This document shows, in pieces, positions 1 through 10,821 of a DNA stretch of 64,000 nucleotides. The translations under genes were made by a program, and so were the position numbers. Within the stretch, counting starts at the first letter, position 1; each line of letters starts with the position of its first letter. Location of the stretch: contig NZ_FTOC01000001.1 in NCBI RefSeq assembly GCF_900156645.1, positions 62,001 to 126,000 on the forward strand. The letters run 5' to 3'. The stretch is from Salimicrobium flavidum (GTDB lineage Bacteria; Bacillota; Bacilli; Bacillales; Halobacillaceae). The notes beneath the pieces are model-generated. The model saw only the letters and a list, made by a program, of their open reading frames with translations, did not search any database and was not told the DNA's origin.

Positions 1-2
1 CA

Positions 3-608
3 AAAGGGTTACAATCTGTAGACGCAACTTTCATCACTCATGATGATGCCGATCATAATGGAAGTGTCCAGCGTCTGATAGAGGAGGAAATGACAGGGGA
101 GTTATTCATATCCGAATTTGAGGAGGGGACTTTTGGTAAAGGTCGGAGAGTATTGAGGAGAGGAGACAGGTATGAGTTAGGTGGCTATTCGTTCGCTGTA
201 CTAGCACCTGAGAAAAAAGCGACGGAGAAGAATGATGACTCTCTTGTTTTATATACGGAGCTTGGCGGGGAGTACTGGTTATTTACCGGGGATATATCAG
301 TGGAAGTGGAAAAAGAATTAGTTTCTGCGTATGGGACATTACCGGTCCATCATTTAAAAGTAGCTCACCATGGGAGTAAAACCTCTACTTCAGAGGAATT
401 CGTACAGCTGTTTTCTCCGGAAACAGGGGTGATATCCGCCGGAAGGAACAATAGGTATGGTCACCCCCACCCGGAGGTGCTCGAACGTCTTATTTCAGAA
501 AATGTAGAGGTATGGAGGACGGATGAACACGGCGCAGTGACTATTCCTTTTTCAAAAAAGGAAGTTGGCGAGATCTCAGGTTTTAAGAATGAGGTAATCG
601 CTGAATAA
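3..608 (+). CDS. comEC: ComEC/Rec2 DNA-uptake channel, C-terminal part (5' truncated by window edge)
   Basis: The reading frame is open from the first bases of the window, so this is the last ~200 residues of a larger protein. It carries the metallo-beta-lactamase-like end of ComEC: a THDDADHNGS metal-binding motif close to the window edge, then the conserved HHGSKTST and NNRYGHPHP blocks. ComEC forms the membrane channel that brings single-stranded DNA into competent Gram-positive cells, and the hydrolase-like domain may degrade the non-transported strand. The next genes are yqzM and holA, as in B. subtilis. With the comG operon at the other end of the window, it suggests that competence machinery is kept. 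Confidence 0.93.
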   Translation, partial: KGLQSVDATFITHDDADHNGSVQRLIEEEMTGELFISEFEEGTFGKGRRVLRRGDRYELGGYSFAVLAPEKKATEKNDDSLVLYTELGGEYWLFTGDISVEVEKELVSAYGTLPVHHLKVAHHGSKTSTSEEFVQLFSPETGVISAGRNNRYGHPHPEVLERLISENVEVWRTDEHGAVTIPFSKKEVGEISGFKNEVIAE

Positions 609-694
609 AGGGGCCGTTTTATTTGTTGTGTCCAGTTACTGGCAGGTATCTTCCCTCTTTATTCTGAAATCCATCACAGGCTGTTCCGCAGCCA

Positions 695-722
695 TAAAAA
701 AAAGACTGCCGAAGCAGCCTTT
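695..722 (-). terminator. Rho-independent terminator of yqzM
   Basis: Read on the minus strand, an AGGCTGC / GCAGTCT stem closes on a TTCG tetraloop and is followed by a run of eight T. It lies just past the yqzM stop codon. Confidence 0.85.
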
Positions 723-730
723 GTCATCGA

Positions 731-865
731 TTATTGACCCAAAACGGAAAAAACCGTTCCGATAAAGAAAATGATGAAGAAGAAAACGAATGAGAAAACA
801 AAGCCAAGTCCAGAATCGATGACGTCATTTGTCTTTGTTTGAATTTCTTTTTCAAATTGGTTCAT
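731..865 (-). CDS. yqzM: YqzM family small membrane protein
   Basis: A 44-residue ORF too short for most ORF lists. It starts at ATG (865-863) behind a GGAGGGTGAG ribosome binding site. The N-terminal half is polar (MNQFEKEIQTKTNDVIDSG) and the C-terminal half is one hydrophobic, Phe-rich membrane segment. Length, polar head plus single membrane helix, and position between comEC and holA all match YqzM of Bacillus. No biochemical role is known to me. It is convergent with comEC and has its own terminator. Confidence 0.85.
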   Translation of the reverse strand: MNQFEKEIQTKTNDVIDSGLGFVFSFVFFFIIFFIGTVFSVLGQ

Positions 866-1017
866 GACTCACCCTCCTATATCATTACCAAGTATAAAAG
901 AAATATACTTAAAAATCCAGAAGCAATATTTAAAAGGCGGGGAACAGATTCATTTGCTATAATGATAACACTACTACATGAAGAATTTTAAGAAGGGAAA
1001 GAGATGGATATAGTGTT

Positions 1018-1046
1018 TTGACAGAGTCAGGATTCCTTTTTAAAAT
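1018..1046 (+). promoter_or_regulatory. SigA-type promoter upstream of holA
   Basis: TTGACA at 1018-1023 and TAAAAT at 1041-1046 are separated by exactly 17 bp, about 75 bp before the holA start. A second candidate, an extended -10 (TGCTATAAT) at 955-963, lies further upstream. Confidence 0.7.
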
Positions 1047-1121
1047 GAAAGAATAATTAATGTGTTTTTGAATCAAGTTATGATCCGGGACGATGACTTT
1101 TAATAAGAGTGAGGTTTTACT

Positions 1122-2123
1122 ATGGGGGAAATATACGTATTATACGGGGAAGAACAATATCTGATACAGCAGGAAAAAGAAAAGATCGTCCGAAAAGTGA
1201 CTACAAAAGAAGAAAGGGAATTCAATTACAGCACTTTTAACCTTGAAGACACACCGATTGAGGATGTGATAGCAGATGCGGAAACGCTACCTTTTTTGGG
1301 CGACAACAAATTGATTGTTGCTGAAAACCCGGTCTTTCTTCTTTCTAAACCTCCCAAAACAGAAATAGAACATGACGTGGACCGCTTTTTGAGTTACATA
1401 AACGATCCCGCTCCCTATACGACTTTGGTATTAATCGTTCCTTATGAAAAAGTGGACGAACGGAAGAAAGTCATGAAAGAGTTGAAGAAAAAAGGGAACG
1501 TCCAATCCTTCGCTTCTGTGAAAGAATGGAATATGGAAGAGTGGGTTCAGAAAATTGCGGTTGAAGAGGGGGTCGAACTCGCTTCCGGCGTCAAAGAGTT
1601 AATTATCCAGTCCGTCGGAACGAATCTGATGATGTTGAGGAGTGAGCTTGAAAAACTCAAACTCTATACCGGAAATGATTTTATATCGAAAGAAACTGCG
1701 GAAGAATTGCTTTCCACATCTCTCGATACCTCGGGTTTGAAACTGGTGGATGCAGTAATCGAAAAAGACCTCGGTAAAGCTATCGCTATTTACAAGGAAC
1801 TGTTGCGCATGAACGAAGAACCCATTGCGCTCATCGCATTGCTCGCCTCTCAGTTCCGCATGATTTCCCAGGTGAAAGTACTGAAGCGCAAAGGATACAC
1901 GGAGAACCATATGAAAACTTATATTAAAGGACATCCTTACGTGTTGAAACTGGCGGGTCAAAGAGAAAGGAAATTCACGCAGGAGGCTCTGGATCACATC
2001 ATGCTGACCTTAGCCACTACCGACACTCATATGAAAACCGGGACGATGGATAAAGAACTTGCATTCGAGATGATGCTATATGAAATAATCGCAGCTGATA
2101 AACAAAGCGCACCTTCCTTTTGA
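1122..2123 (+). CDS. holA: DNA polymerase III subunit delta
   Basis: A 333-residue protein with the layout of the delta clamp-loader subunit. The N-terminal opening IYVLYGEEQYLI is followed by an AAA+-like fold without a functional Walker A motif and an all-helical collar domain at the C-terminus. Delta opens the beta sliding clamp so that it can be loaded on primed DNA. Gene order yqzM-holA-rpsT is that of B. subtilis. The start has a GAGTGAGG ribosome binding site. The stop codon lies inside a strong hairpin terminator, so holA is probably transcribed alone. Confidence 0.95.
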   Translation: MGEIYVLYGEEQYLIQQEKEKIVRKVTTKEEREFNYSTFNLEDTPIEDVIADAETLPFLGDNKLIVAENPVFLLSKPPKTEIEHDVDRFLSYINDPAPYTTLVLIVPYEKVDERKKVMKELKKKGNVQSFASVKEWNMEEWVQKIAVEEGVELASGVKELIIQSVGTNLMMLRSELEKLKLYTGNDFISKETAEELLSTSLDTSGLKLVDAVIEKDLGKAIAIYKELLRMNEEPIALIALLASQFRMISQVKVLKRKGYTENHMKTYIKGHPYVLKLAGQRERKFTQEALDHIMLTLATTDTHMKTGTMDKELAFEMMLYEIIAADKQSAPSF

Positions 2124-2147
2124 AAAAGGGAGGTGCGCCATGTTTTT
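2107..2147 (+). terminator. Terminator of holA
   Basis: An 11-bp stem (GCGCACCTTCC with GGGAGGTGCGC) overlaps the last codons of holA and is followed by a T-rich stretch. Confidence 0.8.
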
Positions 2148-2160
2148 GCAACTATGATTC

Positions 2161-2190
2161 AAAATAAAAACGACCCGATTACGGATCGTT
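2161..2190 (-). terminator. Terminator of rpsT
   Basis: On the minus strand, AACGATCC pairs with GGGTCGTT around a short loop and is followed by TTTTTATTTT, about 25 bp after the rpsT stop. Confidence 0.75.
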
Positions 2191-2213
2191 TGTTGGTCAT
2201 AAAAGAAAACCGT

Positions 2214-2471
2214 TTACGCGTTTTGGACAAGCTTAGTCAGACGAGATTTTTTACGGTTTCCGTTATTTTCATGAATTGCTCCACGCTTAACGGCCTTATC
2301 AATCTTCTTGACTGCTGATGTAAGTGCTTCTCCGGCGTTTTGGTCGTTGCTTTGAGCCAGTTTCTCTACACGTTTAATCGCTGTACGCATATCTGATTTG
2401 AAAGCCATGTTCAATTCACGAGCTTCTTCGTTAACGCGTACGCGTTTTTTGGATTGTTTAAGGTTAGCCAT
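2214..2471 (-). CDS. rpsT: 30S ribosomal protein S20
   Basis: 85 residues, starting MANLKQSKKRVRVNEEARE, rich in Lys and Arg, the expected length for S20, which binds 16S rRNA in the body of the small subunit. The frame stays open for 11 codons upstream. ATG at 2471 is chosen because a perfect AGGAGGTGAAAG ribosome binding site precedes it and the conserved S20 N-terminus begins there. In spore-forming Bacillus, gpr and spoIIP separate rpsT from lepA. Here only the divergent intergenic region (2472-2709) does. Confidence 0.97.
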   Translation of the reverse strand: MANLKQSKKRVRVNEEARELNMAFKSDMRTAIKRVEKLAQSNDQNAGEALTSAVKKIDKAVKRGAIHENNGNRKKSRLTKLVQNA

Positions 2472-2525
2472 TCTTTCACCTCCTAGGTAAAAAACAAGTA
2501 GCATAATTGCATTCGAACAAGAGTC

Positions 2526-2554
2526 ATTGTACCAAAGCAGTACGCTTATTTCAA
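2526..2554 (-). promoter_or_regulatory. SigA-type promoter of rpsT
   Basis: On the minus strand TTGAAA (2554-2549) and TACAAT (2531-2526) are 17 bp apart, about 55 bp before the rpsT start. Confidence 0.8.
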
Positions 2555-2640
2555 TGATATTTGTTCGTTCTCCTTTGAGTCAAGTGTATCTTTCTTCAAG
2601 CTCCAAGAGGAGGGGATTTATATACAGCAGGGAGAGGTGA

Positions 2641-2669
2641 TTGAATAATTCTCTGTCAGTTGCTATAAT
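2641..2669 (+). promoter_or_regulatory. SigA-type promoter of lepA
   Basis: TTGAAT at 2641-2646 and TATAAT at 2664-2669 are 17 bp apart, with an extended -10 TG. The promoter lies inside the in-frame N-terminal extension of lepA, so that extension cannot be translated from this transcript. Confidence 0.8.
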
Positions 2670-2709
2670 CAATCTAGCTGTATGTGCGATTTTACTAGGA
2701 GTGATATAT

Positions 2710-4524
2710 TTGACAATGCAAATAAAGAAGGAAAATGTGCGCAATTTTTCAATCATTGCTCACATTGATCATGGAAAATCAACACTTGCCGATCGTATTC
2801 TTGAAAAGACGAAGGCATTGACGCAAAGAGAAATGAAGGAACAGTTTCTTGATGCGATGGATCTTGAAAGAGAACGGGGTATCACTATAAAACTGAACGC
2901 GGTTCAGCTCAATTATACTTCCCCATCAAAAGAAGATTATTTATTCCACTTGATAGATACACCGGGACATGTCGATTTCACCTACGAAGTTTCCCGAAGC
3001 CTGGCCGCCTGCGAAGGGGCTATTTTAGTGGTCGACGCCGTACAGGGAATCGAAGCCCAGACGCTCGCAAACGTTTATCTGGCTCTCGAGAACGAGCTGG
3101 AAATCATACCGGTCATCAACAAAATCGATTTGCCGGGAGCCGATCCTGACAGAATCAAGCAAGAGATTGAAGATGTTATCGGAATAGATGCCTCCGAAGC
3201 GATTCTTGCTTCTGCGAAGGATGGGGTAGGTATTGACGAAATCCTTGAACGTATTGTTACTGATATACCTGCACCTGCCGGTAATAAAGAGAATCCGACG
3301 AAGGGTCTCATCTTCGATTCTCTCTATGATTCCTACAAAGGTGTCATCGCATATACTTGTGTACGTGAAGGATCGATTCGCGTAGGCGATAAAATCCGTA
3401 TGATGGCAAAAGGGAAAGAATTCGAGGTGTCCGAGGTCGGAGTGTTCAGGCCGGAACCGACCCCCCTCAAAGAACTCGTCGTAGGAGATGTCGGCTATTT
3501 GACGGCTTCCATCAAGAATATAGGGGATTCACAGGTCGGGGATACCATCACATTGGCCAAAAATCCAGCTGCCGAACCGTTGCCTGGTTACAAACGAATG
3601 AATCCTATGGTATTCTGCGGAATGTTCCCGGTCGACTCCAATAATTACAATGACTTGAGGGATGCGCTCGAGCGTCTGCAACTGAATGATTCTTCCTTGC
3701 AATTCGAAGCGGAAACCTCTCAAGCCCTAGGATTCGGGTTTCGTAGTGGCTTCCTCGGTATGCTTCACATGGAAATCATCCAGGAACGTATCGAGAGAGA
3801 ATTTGGAATCGACTTGATTACTACCGCGCCAAGTGTAATTTATAACGTGAAGTTGACTGATGGCACGGAGAAACAGGTGGATAATCCATCTATGATGCTT
3901 GACAACCAGAGACTGGAAGAAGTCCAGGAACCTTATGTTAAAGCTACCGTGATGGTGCCTAATGAATACGTAGGACCGATTATGGAGCTTTGCCAGAAAA
4001 AACGAGGCAACTTCATTGATATGAAGTATCTGGACGACAATCGTGTAAACATCGTCTATGATATTCCTTTGTCAGAAATCGTATATGACTTTTTCGATAC
4101 TATGAAATCCAAAACGAAAGGGTACGCTTCCTTCGACTATGAGTTCATCGGGAACCGTACTTCCAATCTTGTTAAAATGGATATTCTTCTTAACGGGGAG
4201 ACGATTGATGCCCTGTCGTTCATCGTGCACCGGGATTTCGCTTTTGAACGCGGGAAGCAGATCACTGATAAACTGAAGGATCTTATCCCACGTCAACAGT
4301 TCGAAGTTCCTGTCCAGGCTGCAATCGGAACGAATATAGTAGCAAGATCGACAATCAAAGCTATGAAGAAGAATGTGCTTTCCAAATGTTACGGCGGGGA
4401 CGTATCCCGTAAGCGTAAGTTGTTGGATAAACAAAAAGAAGGTAAAAAACGCATGAAGATGGTAGGGTCTGTAGAAGTCCCTCAAGAAGCGTTCATGTCC
4501 GTTCTTGAAATTAATGATGATTAA
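2710..4524 (+). CDS. lepA: Elongation factor 4 (LepA), ribosome-associated GTPase
   Basis: About 604 residues with the translational GTPase motifs in order: G1 [10 protein letters not shown]3 DTPGH, G4 NKID and G5 SAK, followed by the LepA-specific C-terminal domain ending near [15 protein letters not shown]4 acts on ribosomes in back-translocation or initiation-complex maturation. The frame is open back to 2641, but a SigA promoter at 2641-2669 occupies that part. AGGAG at 2697-2701 is 8 nt from the TTG at 2710 and 14 nt from the ATG at 2716. I chose TTG 2710, with ATG 2716 as the alternative. Confidence 0.95.
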   Translation: MTMQIKKENVRNFSIIAHIDHGKSTLADRILEKTKALTQREMKEQFLDAMDLERERGITIKLNAVQLNYTSPSKEDYLFHLIDTPGHVDFTYEVSRSLAACEGAILVVDAVQGIEAQTLANVYLALENELEIIPVINKIDLPGADPDRIKQEIEDVIGIDASEAILASAKDGVGIDEILERIVTDIPAPAGNKENPTKGLIFDSLYDSYKGVIAYTCVREGSIRVGDKIRMMAKGKEFEVSEVGVFRPEPTPLKELVVGDVGYLTASIKNIGDSQVGDTITLAKNPAAEPLPGYKRMNPMVFCGMFPVDSNNYNDLRDALERLQLNDSSLQFEAETSQALGFGFRSGFLGMLHMEIIQERIEREFGIDLITTAPSVIYNVKLTDGTEKQVDNPSMMLDNQRLEEVQEPYVKATVMVPNEYVGPIMELCQKKRGNFIDMKYLDDNRVNIVYDIPLSEIVYDFFDTMKSKTKGYASFDYEFIGNRTSNLVKMDILLNGETIDALSFIVHRDFAFERGKQITDKLKDLIPRQQFEVPVQAAIGTNIVARSTIKAMKKNVLSKCYGGDVSRKRKLLDKQKEGKKRMKMVGSVEVPQEAFMSVLEINDD

Positions 4525-4528
4525 TAAT

Positions 4529-4562
4529 GGAAAACCGCAGGTAGTCGACTTGCGGTTTTCTT
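4529..4562 (+). terminator. Terminator of lepA
   Basis: AAAACCGCA pairs with TGCGGTTTT around an ~11-nt loop, ending in TTTTC, between lepA and hemW. Confidence 0.75.
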
Positions 4563-4581
4563 CATGGAGGTTCAAAGAATA

Positions 4582-5721
4582 ATGCAAATATCCTCAGCTT
4601 ATATTCATATTCCGTTTTGTCAGCAAATATGCCATTATTGTGATTTTGTGAAGTTCTTTTATGATGAGCGTGCAGCCGATCAATACCTGGAAGCTCTTCA
4701 GAAGGAAATGGCCGGCTATGTACCGGATGAAAAACAAGTGATGAAAACGATCTACGTAGGAGGGGGTACTCCGACCGTTCTGACTGCCGAACAGCTGGAG
4801 CGTCTGCTTAAAATGATCGATGACCATTTTGATATCGAAGCTTGTGAAGAGTATACATTCGAGGCGAACCCGGGAGATCTCGACCAGAAGAAAGCGGACC
4901 TGCTTTCTTATTACGGGGTGAACAGGATCTCACTCGGTGTCCAGACCTTTGATAATCAGCTATTGGAAGAACTGGGGAGAGTTCACAAAGAAGAAGACGT
5001 CTATATCAATATCGAGCGGTTACGACGCGCCGGCATCACTAATATCAGTATCGATCTTATGTACGGGTTGCCTAATCAGTCGGTGGAACTATTCGAAGAA
5101 TCGGTGGACAAAGCTTTGGAACTTAACCTTCCCCACTATTCTTCTTATTCTCTGCAAATAGAACCGAAAACTGTATTCCATCAAAGGTATAAGAAAGGGG
5201 AGCTCTCCAAGCCTCCGGAAGAAGAAGAGGTGGAGATGTATCATCTTTTGCAGCGCAAATTGAAAGATCAAGGGATCTACCATTATGAAATCAGTAACTT
5301 CTCTACTCCGGGATACGAAAGCAAGCACAACCTGACCTACTGGGACAATGCTTATTATTATGGCATCGGAGCAGGAGCTCATGGGTATTTACCGGGCAAG
5401 AGAACAATCAATATAAGGCCACTACCTGCTTATCTGGAAAAAGTGGGAAAAGATGGAAGACCTGTACTTCATGAAGACCCCGTAGAAAAAAAAGAAATGA
5501 TGGAAGAAGAGATGTTCCTCGGATTACGGAAGATGGAGGGAGTCTCGATTACCCGCTTCCGGGAAAAATACGGAGAGAATATGAATGAAGTTTTTGATGG
5601 AGCCGTAGAACAGCTTAAGGAAAAAGAGCTTCTCGAAGAAGTGGGAGAGTATGTGAGACTCACAGAAAAAGGAAAACTTTTCGGAAATGATGTGTTCGCT
5701 TCATTTTTGATCGACGAATAA
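4582..5721 (+). CDS. hemW: Heme chaperone HemW (radical SAM, formerly HemN-like)
   Basis: 379 residues. The radical SAM cluster ligands are C13, C17 and C20 in a CxxxCxxC motif (FCQQICHYC), followed by the GGGTPT motif, which contacts SAM. HemW inserts heme into respiratory enzymes. Older annotations call it an oxygen-independent coproporphyrinogen oxidase, but it lacks the extra N-terminal part of true HemN. ATG 4582 is preferred to the in-frame ATG 4564 because GGAGG at 4566-4570 sits 11 nt before it and the conserved N-terminus starts there. Placement between lepA and hrcA is as in Bacillus. Confidence 0.92.
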   Translation: MQISSAYIHIPFCQQICHYCDFVKFFYDERAADQYLEALQKEMAGYVPDEKQVMKTIYVGGGTPTVLTAEQLERLLKMIDDHFDIEACEEYTFEANPGDLDQKKADLLSYYGVNRISLGVQTFDNQLLEELGRVHKEEDVYINIERLRRAGITNISIDLMYGLPNQSVELFEESVDKALELNLPHYSSYSLQIEPKTVFHQRYKKGELSKPPEEEEVEMYHLLQRKLKDQGIYHYEISNFSTPGYESKHNLTYWDNAYYYGIGAGAHGYLPGKRTINIRPLPAYLEKVGKDGRPVLHEDPVEKKEMMEEEMFLGLRKMEGVSITRFREKYGENMNEVFDGAVEQLKEKELLEEVGEYVRLTEKGKLFGNDVFASFLIDE

Positions 5722-5739
5722 TTTTTCTGCATTTATTCG

Positions 5740-5768
5740 TTGACATCCCTCCACCCTTTTGATAATTT
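5740..5768 (+). promoter_or_regulatory. Promoter of the hrcA-grpE-dnaK operon
   Basis: A consensus -35 (TTGACA, 5740-5745) is followed by an AT-rich -10 region (GATAAT at 5761-5766 or TAATTT at 5763-5768), directly before the CIRCE operator. Confidence 0.65.
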
Positions 5769-5778
5769 TATTATAGAT

Positions 5779-5805
5779 TTAGCACTCGGAAGAGGTGAGT
5801 GCTAA
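5779..5805 (+). promoter_or_regulatory. CIRCE operator (HrcA binding site)
   Basis: A perfect inverted repeat TTAGCACTC-N9-GAGTGCTAA just upstream of hrcA matches the CIRCE consensus. HrcA bound here represses the operon, and heat titrates the GroE-dependent repressor. Confidence 0.98.
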
Positions 5806-5820
5806 CAGAGGTGATCATCG

Positions 5821-6843
5821 ATGCTGACAAGTCGTCAACTGCAAATATTGAAAGTGATTATTGATGATTTCATCCTGACGGCTCAACCTGTAGGGTCACG
5901 CTATATCTCCAAGAAAGAGTCGGTGGAATCAAGCCCGGCTACAATCAGGAATGAAATGGCTGACCTCGAGGAGATGGGTTTTCTTGAGAAGACACATTCT
6001 TCTTCCGGAAGAGTACCGTCAGAAAAAGGGTATCGGTTTTATGTCGATCACTTGTTATCCCCTTCGCAATTGAGTAAAAATGAAAAGACAGAAATTGAAG
6101 GGACCTTTGGTCAGAGAATGCTTGAATTTGAGCAGGTCGTAGAGAGATCCGCAGGAATTCTTTCCAATCTGACGAATTACACCTCCATCATTCTCGGCCC
6201 TGAAGTGTTTGAGAATAAATTGAAACAACTTCAGATCACTCCTTTGAACAAGGAGACGGCCGTGGCTGTACTCGTTACAAACACGGGTCACGTGGAACAT
6301 CGCGTGTTTACGATACCGGTAGAGATTGAACCGTCCGACTTAGAGAAGATGGTGAATATCCTGAATGATCGTCTGAAAGGAGTCGCTTTGATAGAACTCC
6401 CGAACAGATTGAACGAAGAGGTGTTTTCATTACTGCGGGAACACGCAGAGCATTACAATGATGCTTTTCATTACTTGCGTTCGGCTCTTGTCGATGATAA
6501 ACCGGCGAAGCTGTACGTAGGTGGGAAAACGAACATGCTCATGCAACCCGAGTTCAGAGACGTGGATAAAATAAGATCCATTATGTCCATGATTGAAGAG
6601 GAAAGAGATATTGCTAAACTCTTAAAAACGAATGACCAGGGGATTCAAATGATGATCGGTCACGAAAATCCATTTGATGCCCTGCAACATTGCAGTATCA
6701 TCACCGCGAATTACTATTTGGGGAATCAGCAGGTAGGTACCATTGCTCTGCTCGGGCCGACACGTATGGAGTACAATCGTGTCGTCGCTCTTATTGAAGA
6801 GTTGTCGAAGAACATGACAAAAACATTCAAAGAATGGTACTGA
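5821..6843 (+). CDS. hrcA: Heat-inducible transcription repressor HrcA
   Basis: 340 residues. The N-terminal winged helix (roughly 1-75, with SPATIRNEMADLEE as recognition region and SSGRVPSEKGYRFY just after) is followed by the GAF-like and dimerisation domains. HrcA represses the class I heat-shock genes by binding CIRCE, which is found 15 bp upstream, so the gene is autoregulated. It is the first gene of hrcA-grpE-dnaK. ATG 5821 follows a GAGGTGAT ribosome binding site. Confidence 0.97.
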   Translation: MLTSRQLQILKVIIDDFILTAQPVGSRYISKKESVESSPATIRNEMADLEEMGFLEKTHSSSGRVPSEKGYRFYVDHLLSPSQLSKNEKTEIEGTFGQRMLEFEQVVERSAGILSNLTNYTSIILGPEVFENKLKQLQITPLNKETAVAVLVTNTGHVEHRVFTIPVEIEPSDLEKMVNILNDRLKGVALIELPNRLNEEVFSLLREHAEHYNDAFHYLRSALVDDKPAKLYVGGKTNMLMQPEFRDVDKIRSIMSMIEEERDIAKLLKTNDQGIQMMIGHENPFDALQHCSIITANYYLGNQQVGTIALLGPTRMEYNRVVALIEELSKNMTKTFKEWY

Positions 6844-6940
6844 CGCGAAGGCGGGTTTCCTGCCATCGCTTTCTTTTGTGCTTTTCCTCATGTATGTTAT
6901 ATTCAGTAACGGTGATTACGAGCCTCAGGAGGTGGCCTTC

Positions 6941-7486
6941 ATGGCAGAAGAAAATGATACAAACATCGGTCTCAATGAAAAAGAAGAGGTAGATCAGACC
7001 TCTGAGAATGAGAACGGTTTTGAAACGAATGAAGAGCCGAGCGAGCTGGAAAAAGTCACTCAGGAGAGAGACGAAATCCAGGAAAGACTGCTCCGGCTTC
7101 AGGCGGATTTCGAGAACTTCCGTCGTCGTACCCAAAAAGAAAAGGAGACGGATCGTAAATACAGATCCCAGTCTCTTACTGAAGAACTGATCCCCGTCTT
7201 GGACAACTTTGAACGTGCTCTTCAGACAGAAGTGAAAGAAGAAGCCAATCAAGGGTTTGTCGAGGGAATAAAAATGGTATATAACCAATTGTGGAGCGCT
7301 CTTGAAAAAGAAGGCGTGGAAGAAATAAGTGCAAAAGGGGAACCTTTCGACCCTCACGTGCATCAAGCTATGATGCAGGTTGAAGAAGAAGGGTATGAAT
7401 CGAATACGGTTATCGAAGTACTCCAGACCGGATATAAATTGAATGACCGTGTCGTTCGCCCCGCTATGGTAAAAGTTAATCAATAA
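6941..7486 (+). CDS. grpE: Nucleotide exchange factor GrpE
   Basis: 181 residues. A very acidic, disordered N-terminus (about 1-45) leads into a long coiled coil (with LLRLQADFENFRRRTQKE) and a C-terminal beta-wing domain ending VLQTGYKLNDRVVRPAMV, the family signature. GrpE releases ADP from DnaK. The frame is open 21 codons further upstream, but ATG 6941 has an AGGAGGTGG ribosome binding site and gives the normal length. It sits in the CIRCE operon between hrcA and dnaK. Confidence 0.97.
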   Translation: MAEENDTNIGLNEKEEVDQTSENENGFETNEEPSELEKVTQERDEIQERLLRLQADFENFRRRTQKEKETDRKYRSQSLTEELIPVLDNFERALQTEVKEEANQGFVEGIKMVYNQLWSALEKEGVEEISAKGEPFDPHVHQAMMQVEEEGYESNTVIEVLQTGYKLNDRVVRPAMVKVNQ

Positions 7487-9334
<1,848 letters not shown>

Positions 9335-9342
9335 GTAACATC

Positions 9343-9382
9343 CAAAAGTCAAAGTCAGGATTTTCTTGGCTTTGACTTTTTC
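9343..9382 (+). terminator. First terminator after dnaK
   Basis: AAAAGTCAAAG pairs with CTTTGACTTTT (11 bp) around a 13-16-nt loop and ends in T5. Confidence 0.8.
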
Positions 9383-9421
9383 AGCAAGATTGACTTAGCG
9401 TTTTATGCACTATGTCGGAGG

Positions 9422-9453
9422 AAAAGCTCGCCGATCGGGCGGGTTTTCTTTTG
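9422..9453 (+). terminator. Second terminator after dnaK
   Basis: GCTCGCC-GATC-GGGCGGG hairpin followed by TTTTCTTTT. It forms a tandem pair with the terminator at 9343-9382, separating dnaK from dnaJ. Confidence 0.7.
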
Positions 9454-9462
9454 ACTTTTATG

Positions 9463-9491
9463 TTGAAGGGTGAGAAAGACCGTGCCATAAT
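9463..9491 (+). promoter_or_regulatory. SigA-type promoter of dnaJ
   Basis: TTGAAG (9463-9468) and CATAAT (9486-9491) are 17 bp apart, after the two dnaK terminators. No CIRCE repeat is present here. Confidence 0.65.
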
Positions 9492-9526
9492 AGTGCAAGT
9501 ATTAGTGTCCGGGAGAGTGATTCAAT

Positions 9527-10648
9527 TTGAGTAAACGAGATTATTATGAAGTGCTGGGCGTAGGCCAGGACGCTTCTCAACAAGATATCAAGAAGGCGTA
9601 TCGTAAACTCGCCAGACAGTATCACCCTGATGTTAGCGATGAAGAGAATGCGCAGGAAAAGTTCAAAGAAGTGAAAGAAGCTTATGAAACGTTGAGTGAT
9701 GACCAGAAACGTGCTCAATACGACCAGTTCGGTCATGATGGACCTGGTATGGGACAGGGCGGTTTCGGTGGAGCTGAAGACTTTGGCGGTTTCAGTGATA
9801 TTTTCGACATGTTCTTCGGGGGTGGCGGACGTCGTCGTGACCCGAATGCACCTAGACGAGGCAATGACTTGCAGTATTCTATTATCCTGGAATTCGAAGA
9901 AGCGATCTTCGGAAAGAGCACAGATGTAGAAATTCCTAGAGAAGAGGAATGTGATACATGTGATGGTTCAGGAGCGAAACCGGGAACCTCTCCGGAAACA
10001 TGTCCTCATTGTCAGGGGGCCGGTCAAATTAATCAGGAACAGAATACGCCTTTCGGTAGAGTCGTTAATCGCCGCGTATGTCATCATTGTCAAGGCTCTG
10101 GTAAGATTGTCAAAGACAAATGTGACACTTGTGGCGGAAATGGTCGAGTAACGAAAACGGATTCGATTCACATCGATATTCCTGCAGGTGTCGAAGAAGG
10201 ACAGCAGGTTCGTGTACCAGGTAAAGGGGAAGCAGGAGTGAATGGCGGCCCCGCTGGTGATTTGTATGTTGTCATCCAGGTGAAACGTCACGAATTTTAT
10301 GAACGTGAAGGTGATCATATTTTCTGTGAAGTTCCATTGACGTTCGCTCAGGCGACGCTTGGAGATGAAATCGAAGTTCCGACCCTTCATGGAAAAGTGA
10401 AGCTGAAGATTCCGGCTGGCACTCAAACCGGTAAGACCTTCCGTCTTAAAGGAAAAGGATCTCCTAACGTTCACGGACGTGGACACGGCGATCAGCACGT
10501 AAAAATACGTGTTGTGACTCCGCAAAACCTCACAGATCGCCAAAAGGAAATATTGCGGGAATTCAATGAAATAAGTGGTAATGAATCCGCAGAAGAACAG
10601 CATGGAAATTTTTTCGAACGTATGAAACGCGCTTTTAAGGGAGAATAG
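9527..10648 (+). CDS. dnaJ: Chaperone protein DnaJ (Hsp40)
   Basis: 373 residues. The J domain (1-70) contains the HPD motif in RQYHPDVS. A Gly/Phe-rich linker follows, then four CxxCxGxG zinc repeats ([32 protein letters not shown]) and the C-terminal substrate domains. DnaJ delivers clients to DnaK and stimulates its ATPase. The start is TTG 9527, preceded by GGGAGAGTGA, and it gives the canonical N-terminus (M)[11 protein letters not shown]. Its own promoter and two upstream terminators suggest expression partly uncoupled from the CIRCE operon. Confidence 0.97.
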   Translation: MSKRDYYEVLGVGQDASQQDIKKAYRKLARQYHPDVSDEENAQEKFKEVKEAYETLSDDQKRAQYDQFGHDGPGMGQGGFGGAEDFGGFSDIFDMFFGGGGRRRDPNAPRRGNDLQYSIILEFEEAIFGKSTDVEIPREEECDTCDGSGAKPGTSPETCPHCQGAGQINQEQNTPFGRVVNRRVCHHCQGSGKIVKDKCDTCGGNGRVTKTDSIHIDIPAGVEEGQQVRVPGKGEAGVNGGPAGDLYVVIQVKRHEFYEREGDHIFCEVPLTFAQATLGDEIEVPTLHGKVKLKIPAGTQTGKTFRLKGKGSPNVHGRGHGDQHVKIRVVTPQNLTDRQKEILREFNEISGNESAEEQHGNFFERMKRAFKGE

Positions 10649-10660
10649 GTTTTCATAATC

Positions 10661-10726
10661 CAATGCTCGGTGTAGAATGAGGGGAGTATATGCTCCTTTC
10701 ATCGACACGGAGCATTTTCTTTTGAC
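10661..10726 (+). terminator. Long terminator hairpin after dnaJ
   Basis: ATGCTCgGTGT at 10663-10673 pairs with ACACgGAGCAT on the far side. Inner pairs (GAATGAGGGGAG with CTCCTTTCATC) extend the stem, and TTTTCTTTT follows. Confidence 0.75.
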
Positions 10727-10821
10727 CGGATTTATTTTCACGTATAGTCCGGCCGAGGCTGGTGTTTTATTTGATCATTCTGAAGTGAAGAATGAACTAA
10801 ACGAAAAAGTGAGTGAAGTTT

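Noticed and set aside
2133-2318. Plus-strand ORF of 61 codons
   Set aside because: It is antisense to the end of rpsT and lies over two terminators; no ribosome binding site or domain.
6827-7483. 218-codon minus-strand ORF antisense to grpE
   Set aside because: Phe/His-rich shadow of an acidic coiled-coil gene; no homology expected.
9968-10741. 257-codon minus-strand ORF antisense to dnaJ
   Set aside because: Shadow of the dnaJ coding frame; composition is that of reverse-complemented codons and there is no ribosome binding site.
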